From contig PLZL01000270.1 in NCBI GenBank assembly GCA_003152145.1, positions 1 through 9,101 on the forward strand: 9,101 bases of DNA, given 5' to 3'. The DNA comes from Limisphaerales bacterium (GTDB lineage Bacteria; Verrucomicrobiota; Verrucomicrobiae; Limisphaerales; UBA11358). Below are positions 1 through 5,715 of the stretch, in pieces. Positions within the stretch are counted from its first letter, which is position 1, and every line of letters starts with the position of its first letter. Below the pieces are notes generated by a model. It made no database searches, was not told the DNA's origin, and saw nothing but the letters and a program-made list of their open reading frames with translations. The position numbers were made by a program, and so were the translations under genes.

Positions 1-411
1 TTCGCCAACGGCTGCGTCGCCAACCTCACCGTCAGCCGCGTCAGCCCGGAACGGATGCGGAAGATTCGCGTCTTCAGCGGCGGCGCGACGCCCAGCTACA
101 TCTCGCTCGATTACCGCGCGCAGGAAGGATTCATTTACCGCATCGCCCGCGACGATGAGTGGGTGAGTTCCAAGTTGAGAAAGCTTTTTGCCCTTGCTGA
201 CAGCAGCGTGACGGTTGTCAGCGAATTTGCCGGGAAAAAAGTCGTGCGCGAGCCGGTGCCGATCGCGAAGGACGAACCGCTCAAGCTGGAACTGCAAAGT
301 TTTGTGGATTGCGTCCGCGAAAAACAAACGCCCGTCGTCAGCGGTGAATCCGCCAAACGCGCGCTGGACCTGGCCTTTGAAATTACGCGACAGGTGCAGC
401 AATCAGAATAA
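1..411 (+). CDS. Gfo/Idh/MocA-family oxidoreductase, C-terminal part (5' end outside window)
   Basis: The frame is open from base 1 to the TAA at 409-411 and gives 136 residues, so the gene starts upstream. The first residues read FANGCVANLTVSRVSPERMR, a typical C-terminal-domain strand of Gfo/Idh/MocA sugar dehydrogenases. The ending (LELQSFVDCVREKQTPVVSG, then a final helix AKRALDLAFEITRQVQ) is also typical. The NAD(P)-binding Rossmann domain would lie outside the window. This family oxidises or reduces a sugar or nucleotide-sugar carbon in the cytoplasm. Such a gene often sits directly beside lpxA/lpxB in Gram-negative genomes. In some species the neighbour is GnnA, which oxidises the 3-position of UDP-GlcNAc for a 3-amino lipid A. 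That role is possible here, but the aminotransferase partner GnnB cannot be seen. Family call is firm; substrate unknown. Confidence 0.88.
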   Translation, partial: FANGCVANLTVSRVSPERMRKIRVFSGGATPSYISLDYRAQEGFIYRIARDDEWVSSKLRKLFALADSSVTVVSEFAGKKVVREPVPIAKDEPLKLELQSFVDCVREKQTPVVSGESAKRALDLAFEITRQVQQSE

Positions 412-419
412 TCCAAAAA

Positions 420-2519
420 ATGTCAGCCGGGGCAAAACCAGAACCGACACCCGCTAACCAGTTCCGTATCGAGGAAGTCGGTTTGAATTCGCCGCTGCTG
501 GAGGCTGTCATAAAGTTGCACGCTACTGGCAAAGCCCGGCTCGGCCCATTTCCACAAGGCGCATTTGAGGATTATGCTCGTCAGAAGATGATTCTCGCAG
601 CGGTCGCGCCTGACAACGCTGTTGCCGGTTATCTTTTGTATCGTGTAGCCAAAAGCGTCACAAAAAATCGGGCGTCTATTGTTCATCTAACCACCAACGA
701 CAGTTTTCGTGGCAAAGGCGTTGCGCGATTGCTTATTGATTGTCTGAAGGCAAAAACTCTCCATCTGCTTGGAATCAGTCTGCGTTGCCGGCGGGATTAT
801 AAAATTGACGAGATGTGGCAGGGGTTTGGTTTTACCGTGCGCCACTCAAAGGAGGGACGCGGCGCGGATGGCGCTCTTTTGGACTATTGGTGGTTTGATC
901 ACAAGCATGATGACCTCTTTTCGCAAGCTGCTTCTCGCGAAGACACAACTGAACGTGTCTTGACGGCGATTGATGCCAACGTTTTTTACGATTTGACATG
1001 CGATGGCCGACCACACGCCGATGATAGCAGAGTTCTACAAGCCGACTGGCTTCAAGACAGCATCGCCCTCTGCGTGACGCAAGAAATCTACAACGAGATT
1101 CATCGCTCACCAAACGAGGATGAAAAGAAACGCGGTCGAATAGCGGCACAAAGATTTCGCGAACTGAAAACTGATGACGCAGAAATCCGAGCGTTTGAAA
1201 TTGAGTTAGCACCTTTGTTCAATGGCGCAACTTTCGAGCGCGATATTTCAGACATGCGCCAAGTTGCTCACGCTATCGCCGCTGAAGTTCCCTTTTTGGT
1301 TACCCGCGATACGCCGATGCTGGACCGGAGCGTTCCGATCTTTGAAAAGTATGGTTTGCGCATCTTGCATCCAACCGACCTGATTAACCGCTTCGACGTG
1401 CTTCGTCGCGAGGCGGAATACAGACCTGCCCGCTTGGAAGGTTCTGGCTGGCGTGAACGGCTTGTCGTTGCAGAAGATGTGAATGTTGTTGTCTCGCTTT
1501 TCAAACTCAAATCCAAGGAGCGGAGTGGCAATTTTGACCAGCGAGTTCGTCACTATCTTGTTAAACCGAGCGAATGGGTCAGCAGAGTTGTAGTCGACGG
1601 CAGCAAAAGTCCGACGGTCTATTTGGTTCACTCAACCAACCATTCGTCTCGTTTAGAAATTCCGGTATTGCGTCACACAGATCATCCGCTTGCAGGGACG
1701 CTTCTCCGGCATCTGATCCATGAGATGAGCGGAGAAACAAGTGCCGGCGAGCACAAGGTAATCTCGATAACAGACCGAGAACTAAGCAATGAGGCAATCA
1801 CCGCTCTTATAGAACTTGGTTTTGTGCCTGATTCGGATGCGTGGTGGAAACTGTCTGTCAAAGGCATTGTCACGCGCGACAAACTTGTTTCAGAAATACG
1901 AAGGGCTGACATTCCTCTTTCTCTCAAAGAGCGGTTTGTTGGGGCAAATTTTGTGGCTGGCTGTGCGGAGGATGAATCGACCGCAGTTCGCCTGGAACAT
2001 TTATTCAGTCCGGTCAAACTGGCTTCGTCTGTTGTGCCCTGTTACGTCGTCAGCATCCGGCAGAGTTGGGCTGCACACTTCTTCGATATTCCTGTCGGCG
2101 GGCAAACGCTGATGGATTTGAACGAGAAATTACATCTGGGAATTGAAGGTGCATACTACTGCTCTGCACACAACACGCATGTAACAGCGCCAGGTCGGGT
2201 TCTCTGGTATGTGAGTGGCAAAGGCTCAATGAGCATCAAGGCCTGCTCGCATTTGGAGGAACGAATTGTTGGGACTCCTAAAGAACTCTACGCACGATTC
2301 CGACATTTAGGTGTCTATACTTGGCAGCATGTGCTTGAAACAGTCGATGGAAACATTGACCATCCGCTCATGGCGTTTAGGTTTTCGGGCACGGAACGAT
2401 TTGCTCGGCCAATCACATTGGCGGAGTTGCAGCGGATGGACATACCGCAGCCGCAGAATCCACGTAGAATAACCGGCGAGCAATTCGCGGCAATCTACCA
2501 ACTTGGAATGAAACTTTGA
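420..2519 (+). CDS. GNAT acetyltransferase - PIN nuclease - PUA/ASCH-like multidomain protein
   Basis: 699 residues, ATG 8 bases after the preceding stop. Residues about 15-165 form a GNAT fold with the acetyl-CoA loop RGKGVA at 97-102 and a GFGF strand near 135-138. Residues about 181-320 are a PIN domain: AIDANVFYD (D185), E222, D278 in a DMRQVAHAIAAE helix, and VTRD (D297), so all four acids expected for metal-dependent RNA cleavage are present. Residues about 345-480 may be a second GNAT-like fold, ending ALIELGFVPDSDAWWKLSV, but without an acetyl-CoA loop. Residues about 538-670 look PUA/ASCH-like: YVVSIRQSW at 542-550, APGRVLWYVSG at 590-600 and ARPITLAEL at 662-670. I infer a cytoplasmic protein that binds RNA, cleaves it and perhaps acetylates RNA, tRNA or a protein. 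It is much larger than ordinary PIN toxins. It probably works with the ASCH gene 5 bases downstream. Function unproven. Confidence 0.85.
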   Translation: MSAGAKPEPTPANQFRIEEVGLNSPLLEAVIKLHATGKARLGPFPQGAFEDYARQKMILAAVAPDNAVAGYLLYRVAKSVTKNRASIVHLTTNDSFRGKGVARLLIDCLKAKTLHLLGISLRCRRDYKIDEMWQGFGFTVRHSKEGRGADGALLDYWWFDHKHDDLFSQAASREDTTERVLTAIDANVFYDLTCDGRPHADDSRVLQADWLQDSIALCVTQEIYNEIHRSPNEDEKKRGRIAAQRFRELKTDDAEIRAFEIELAPLFNGATFERDISDMRQVAHAIAAEVPFLVTRDTPMLDRSVPIFEKYGLRILHPTDLINRFDVLRREAEYRPARLEGSGWRERLVVAEDVNVVVSLFKLKSKERSGNFDQRVRHYLVKPSEWVSRVVVDGSKSPTVYLVHSTNHSSRLEIPVLRHTDHPLAGTLLRHLIHEMSGETSAGEHKVISITDRELSNEAITALIELGFVPDSDAWWKLSVKGIVTRDKLVSEIRRADIPLSLKERFVGANFVAGCAEDESTAVRLEHLFSPVKLASSVVPCYVVSIRQSWAAHFFDIPVGGQTLMDLNEKLHLGIEGAYYCSAHNTHVTAPGRVLWYVSGKGSMSIKACSHLEERIVGTPKELYARFRHLGVYTWQHVLETVDGNIDHPLMAFRFSGTERFARPITLAELQRMDIPQPQNPRRITGEQFAAIYQLGMKL

Positions 2520-2524
2520 GAATT

Positions 2525-2965
2525 ATGAACAATCATGCGTTAGTGATTTCGATACGTCCTCGGTTTGCGGACATGATTTTCGCAGGCAGCAAGATGGCCG
2601 AGTTGCGACGCGTCTGCCCAAAAATTTCTTCCGGTGATTTAGTTTTGGTTTACGTTTCGTCTCCAGCCAAGGAATTGCGGGGTGCATTTGAGGTCGGGAA
2701 AGTCATTTCCACATCGCCATCGGCTTTGTGGAAGAAAGTTGGCAAAAAGTCCGGGATTACCCGAAAGGAATTCTTTGCATATTTCTGCGGTAAGGCACAA
2801 GCACACGCTCTGGTCATCAAACGTGCTTGGAAACTGCTCGTTCCAATTTGCCTGACTACTTTACGCCGCCGCAAGGGAGGATTCCGACCTCCACAAAACT
2901 TCCACTACCTCAAAAGAAATGAATCCTCTCTGCTAACCGCTTTTGCCGTTTCCCCAAATAATTAG
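2525..2965 (+). CDS. Stand-alone ASCH-domain protein
   Basis: 146 residues from the ATG at 2525, 5 bases after the stop of the GNAT-PIN gene. A TTG at 2516 overlapping that stop is an alternative that adds three residues. The protein opens with HALVISIRPRFADMIFAGSK and carries the ASCH signature G-x-K-x-x-E-x-R at G21, K23, E26, R28. A GDLVLVYVSSPAKELRGAFEV strand pair follows, and it ends near GFRPPQNFHYLK as ASCH proteins commonly do. ASCH domains are PUA-like folds that bind RNA or nucleosides. Some members are known to be nucleases, and E. coli YqfB removes the acetyl group from N4-acetylcytidine, but the residue at K+3 is Glu here and not the Thr I recall for YqfB. Low GC and close spacing suggest it is co-expressed with, and functionally tied to, the upstream gene. 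The last 13 or so residues look unconserved and may be read-through into older flanking DNA. Confidence 0.82.
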   Translation: MNNHALVISIRPRFADMIFAGSKMAELRRVCPKISSGDLVLVYVSSPAKELRGAFEVGKVISTSPSALWKKVGKKSGITRKEFFAYFCGKAQAHALVIKRAWKLLVPICLTTLRRRKGGFRPPQNFHYLKRNESSLLTAFAVSPNN

Positions 2966-2996
2966 CATCACGTTGCCTCTGCGTCAAAATAAGCCC

Positions 2997-4163
2997 GTGA
3001 AACCGAAAACCTTCATGCTCATCGCCGGCGAGGCGAGCGGGGATTTGCTCGCGGCGGAACTGGTTTCCGCGCTGCGCGGCCAGTTGTTTGCGCTCGATCC
3101 TCGATCGCCGCCGCAATTCTTTGGCGCGGGCGGACCGAAAATGGCCGAAGCTGAAGTTGAATTGTCCTTCGACATGACCCAGCACGCGGTCATCGGCATT
3201 TCGGACGTGCTGAAAAATTATTTCAAGTTTCGGCGGTTGTTCAACCAGTTGCTCGCGCTCGCCATCGAACGCAAACCGGACGTTATCATCGGCGTGGATT
3301 ACGGCGGGTTCAATCTGCGCTTTGGCCACGCGGTCAGGGAATACGTCCGCGGCAATCCCTTTTCCCGGTGGAATCCGAAAATCGTGCAGTTCGTTTCGCC
3401 GCAGGTCTGGGCTTCGCGTCCGGGCCGCGCGGATTTGCTGGCGGCGGATTACGATTTGCTGTTGAGTATTTTCCCCTTTGAAAAGGCTTGGTATGCGGAG
3501 CGCGCACCGAAGTTGAGAGTGGAATTTGTCGGCCATCCGATGCTCGACAGAAGTCAGAAGTCAGAAGTCAGAAGTCAGAATAAGAATTCCGCACCAACGG
3601 TTCTTTTGCTTCCCGGCAGCCGGAAAAGTGAATTACAAAGGCATTTGCCGGTGATGCTCGGCGCGATGAAATTGATTCAGGAACAATTGCCGGATGTGCG
3701 CGTCAAAATGGTATTGCCGGATGAAGATTTGAAAAACCTCGCGGACAAATTGTTTGCGCTCCCGCCGGATTGGGAAATTCAAACCGGCAATCTGTCCCAG
3801 GCGCTCATGCAAGCCGACCTCGCCATCGCCTCGACGGGCACGGTGACGATGGAGTGCGCGTTTTTCGGCGTGCCGACGGTGACACTCTACAAAACCTTGT
3901 GGATCAACTGGGAGATCGCCAAGCGCATCGTGATGGTGAAATCAGCGACGATGCCGAACCTGCTCGCGAACGAGGAAGTGTTTCCCGAATTCATCCAAAA
4001 TGCCGCGACGCCGGAAAACATCTCGCGCGCGGCACTGGAACTGTTGCAGGACGGCGCACGCCGGCAACAAATCAAGGTGCAACTCGCCAAAATCATCTCG
4101 TCGCTGGGTGAGTCTGGAGCCAGCCGGCGCGCGGCGTCCGCGATTTTGAGTCTGTTCAAATAA
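2997..4163 (+). CDS. lpxB: Lipid-A-disaccharide synthase LpxB
   Basis: 388 residues from the GTG at 2997, close to the roughly 380 usual for LpxB. This start puts KPKTFMLIAGEASGD at the N-terminus; the frame is open back to 2943 but those residues look unconserved. LpxB (glycosyltransferase family 19) joins UDP-2,3-diacylglucosamine to lipid X, releasing UDP and making the lipid A disaccharide at the inner face of the cytoplasmic membrane. Recognised family landmarks are GEASGD at 11-16, VSPQVWASR at 133-141, VGHPMLD at 178-184, LLPGSR at 204-209, ASTGTVTMECAFFGVPTVTLYK at about 278-299 and MPNLLANEEVFPEFIQ at 319-334. Residues 184-195 (DRSQKSEVRSQN) are encoded by a heptamer repeat and look like an inserted loop between the two Rossmann-like halves. 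A functional lpxB implies an LPS-bearing outer membrane. No clear Shine-Dalgarno sequence is visible. Confidence 0.96.
   Translation: MKPKTFMLIAGEASGDLLAAELVSALRGQLFALDPRSPPQFFGAGGPKMAEAEVELSFDMTQHAVIGISDVLKNYFKFRRLFNQLLALAIERKPDVIIGVDYGGFNLRFGHAVREYVRGNPFSRWNPKIVQFVSPQVWASRPGRADLLAADYDLLLSIFPFEKAWYAERAPKLRVEFVGHPMLDRSQKSEVRSQNKNSAPTVLLLPGSRKSELQRHLPVMLGAMKLIQEQLPDVRVKMVLPDEDLKNLADKLFALPPDWEIQTGNLSQALMQADLAIASTGTVTMECAFFGVPTVTLYKTLWINWEIAKRIVMVKSATMPNLLANEEVFPEFIQNAATPENISRAALELLQDGARRQQIKVQLAKIISSLGESGASRRAASAILSLFK
3548..3580 (+). repeat. Heptamer tandem repeat (cagaagt)x4 inside lpxB
   Basis: Four perfect head-to-tail copies of cagaagt lie at 3548-3575, followed by the partial copy cagaa at 3576-3580. 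The array is in frame with lpxB and encodes residues 184-195, just after the conserved VGHPMLD motif and before the LLPGSR strand. Seven-base units do not preserve a coding phase unless the total inserted length is a multiple of three, so changes in copy number would usually break the gene. Confidence 0.9.
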
Positions 4164-4166
4164 TTG

Positions 4167-4246
4167 GTAGGAGACGATGCACAGAGTCTCATTTCAAAAA
4201 TTGGAAATCGCAAATTCAATTTGAGTCTCGTTATCTCGACTCCTAC
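4167..4246. repeat. 80-base imperfect palindrome with heptamer core between lpxB and the HIT gene
   Basis: The arms 4167-4190 and 4223-4246 are imperfect inverted copies: 17 of 24 positions pair, including perfect 7-base outer ends gtaggag/ctcctac. The motif gagtctc occurs in direct orientation near both inner arm ends. The middle contains 7-base periodic A-rich units aaaattg, gaaatcg and caaattc at 4197-4217, plus a small inner stem aaattg/caattt. It fills nearly all of the 92-base gap. Possible readings are a hairpin in the lpxB 3' end or HIT leader RNA, or a small degenerate repeat element. There is no trailing T-run as in a classical intrinsic terminator. Confidence 0.6.
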
Positions 4247-4255
4247 ACTGCCGGC

Positions 4256-4741
4256 ATGGAAACACTGCACGCGCCGTGGCGGATTGAATATGTTTTGTCG
4301 CCGAAGCCCGAACTCAAGGAAGGCTTGTTCATGCGCATCGCGCAATCGTCCGACGACGAGGCGAACCTCGTCATCGCACGCGACCGCACTTGTTTCGCGC
4401 TGCTGAACAAATATCCCTACAACGGCGGCCACCTGATGGTCGTGCCTTATAAGGAAGTCGCGGACTTGAACGGATTGACCGGGGAGGAACTCGCCGATTT
4501 GTGGAAGCTCGTGCGCCGCTGCGTGAATGCGCTGACACAACTGATGAAGCCGGACGGTTTCAACATCGGCATCAACCTCGGCAAAGTCGCGGGCGCGGGC
4601 ATTGTCGAGCATCTGCACATCCACGTCGTGCCGCGCTGGAACGGCGACACGAACTTCATGCCGGTGCTGGCGAATACGACCGTTTTGCCGCAGGCGTTGA
4701 GCGAACTAGGTGCAAAACTGCGGGCGGAACTCGCAAAATAA
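4256..4741 (+). CDS. HIT-family nucleotide hydrolase/phosphorylase
   Basis: 161 residues from the ATG at 4256, giving the N-terminus METLHAPWRIEYVLSPKP that is characteristic of bacterial Fhit/Ap4A-phosphorylase-like HIT proteins. The histidine triad is HLHIHV, with His119, His121 and His123; the middle region carries NGGHLMVVPY at 56-65 and the tail has GDTNFMPV. Members form a nucleotidyl-His intermediate and hydrolyse or phosphorolyse dinucleoside polyphosphates or nucleotide phosphoramidates in the cytoplasm. Many relatives have a zinc-binding Cys-x-x-Cys soon after the APWR start; here that area reads LKEGLFMRIAQ, so the N-terminal zinc site appears lost. The stop lies 8 bases before phoH, so the two are probably co-transcribed. 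No strong ribosome-binding site is visible. Exact substrate unknown. Confidence 0.93.
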   Translation: METLHAPWRIEYVLSPKPELKEGLFMRIAQSSDDEANLVIARDRTCFALLNKYPYNGGHLMVVPYKEVADLNGLTGEELADLWKLVRRCVNALTQLMKPDGFNIGINLGKVAGAGIVEHLHIHVVPRWNGDTNFMPVLANTTVLPQALSELGAKLRAELAK

Positions 4742-4749
4742 TTCCAATT

Positions 4750-5715
4750 GTGGCAACTGAAACCCTTCACTTCGAAAACGCGCGGTTTGCGCAGCAGCTT
4801 TTCAACCACGAGCCGCGCAATCTACAGTCGCTGGAAACCGAACTCGGCGTCAAGGCCACCGCGCGCGAAGGCTGGATAAAACTGGAAGGCGAGGCCGACG
4901 CGATTGAGCGTGCCAGAAATTTGTTCGTGTCGCTGGAAACCCTGCTGAAAGCGGGTTCGCCGGTGCGAAACCGCGAGTTCGCCCATGCCCTGAACGTCGT
5001 GAAGCACGAAGGCGCCGAGACGCTGCAAAATCTGGTGAACGACCGCGTGACGACGCACGAAAAAAAGCCGGGCGTCACCGCCAAAACCGTCGGCCAGAAA
5101 AAATACCTTGATGCCATCCGCAAGCACGACATCACATTCGGCGTCGGCCCGGCGGGCACGGGCAAAACCTATCTGGCTGTCGCGCTTGCGCTCGCGGCTT
5201 TGCGCGATGGCAAGGTGTCGCGAATCATTCTGACCCGCCCGGCAGTCGAGGCCGGCGAGGCGCTCGGATTTTTGCCGGGCGACCTTTTCGAAAAAATCAC
5301 GCCGTATCTGCGCCCGCTGCACGATGCGCTGCACGACATGCTGCCCGCCGAGGAAATCGCCAAGCACATGGAGCGCGGGACGATTGAAATCGCTCCGCTG
5401 GCTTACATGCGCGGGCGGACGCTAAACGGTGCGTTCATCATTCTGGACGAGGCGCAGAATTCGACGGCGGAACAAATGCTGATGTTTCTCACGAGGCTCG
5501 GCCACGGCTCGAAGGCGGTCATCACCGGCGACGAGACGCAAATTGATTTGCCGCCGCATAAACATTCCGGCCTGCTGGAGGCGCATCACGCGTTGAAGCA
5601 CACGGAAGGCATCGCCATCGTCGAATTTTCCAAGCGCGACGTCGTTCGCCATCCGCTGGTGCAGCGAATCATCAGCGCTTACGAGGAGCATCGCGGACGG
5701 ATGAAATCCGAATGA
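4750..5715 (+). CDS. phoH: PhoH-like ATPase
   Basis: 321 residues from the GTG at 4750, typical for PhoH/YbeZ proteins. The frame extends upstream to 4501, but that part overlaps the HIT gene in another phase and has no PhoH similarity, so the GTG just after the HIT stop is preferred. A small N-terminal KH-like/PhoH leader (residues 1-105) precedes the P-loop domain. Walker A is GPAGTGKT at 133-140, Walker B ILDEAQN at 231-237, and other hallmarks are LTRPAVEAGEALGFLPGDL at 161-179 and VITGDETQIDLP at 257-268. PhoH-like ATPases are thought to act with YbeY in ribosome quality control and RNA processing. The ATGA overlap with ybeY (5712-5715) supports translational coupling. Upstream it is tied to the HIT gene by an 8-base gap. 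Confidence 0.95.
   Translation: MATETLHFENARFAQQLFNHEPRNLQSLETELGVKATAREGWIKLEGEADAIERARNLFVSLETLLKAGSPVRNREFAHALNVVKHEGAETLQNLVNDRVTTHEKKPGVTAKTVGQKKYLDAIRKHDITFGVGPAGTGKTYLAVALALAALRDGKVSRIILTRPAVEAGEALGFLPGDLFEKITPYLRPLHDALHDMLPAEEIAKHMERGTIEIAPLAYMRGRTLNGAFIILDEAQNSTAEQMLMFLTRLGHGSKAVITGDETQIDLPPHKHSGLLEAHHALKHTEGIAIVEFSKRDVVRHPLVQRIISAYEEHRGRMKSE

Larger units (their letters stand above)
412..2970. other. Putative acquired two-gene block between the oxidoreductase and lpxB
   Basis: The two genes in this stretch have a different base composition from the rest. A hand count of 1501-1560 gives 28 G+C of 60, against 38 of 60 for 5161-5220 in phoH, and the codon choice is much richer in A/T third positions (ttt, att, gtt, gaa). 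They also separate an oxidoreductase gene from lpxB, two genes often found adjacent. I see no integrase, transposase, tRNA or convincing target-site duplication at the edges, so the boundaries are approximate and the transfer is inferred from composition and context only. Confidence 0.45.

Noticed and set aside
52..65. 14-base sequence cggatgcggaagat repeated at 5739-5752
   Set aside because: Both copies encode RMRKI in unrelated proteins with no further similarity around them; most likely chance in GC-rich coding DNA.
406..2963. aataat at both ends of the low-GC block as a target-site duplication
   Set aside because: It is short, A/T-rich and overlaps stop-codon contexts (similar caaataatt also follows lpxB), so it cannot be told from chance.
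420..2965. Classical PIN (VapC-type) toxin-antitoxin pair
   Set aside because: The PIN domain is part of a 699-residue multidomain protein and the partner is an ASCH protein, not a small DNA-binding antitoxin; the order is also large gene first.
3548..3580. CRISPR array
   Set aside because: The units are 7 bases long and directly abutting with no spacers.
2910..4624. Long minus-strand open frames of 208 and 245 codons across lpxB and the HIT gene (2910-3536, 3887-4624)
   Set aside because: They sit opposite well recognised genes in high-GC DNA, where antisense frames often stay open, and their translations resemble no family.
4501..4749. In-frame extension of phoH upstream to an ATG at 4501
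   Set aside because: It lies wholly over the HIT gene in another phase, gives an Arg/His-rich composition typical of shadow translation, and has no PhoH-like features.
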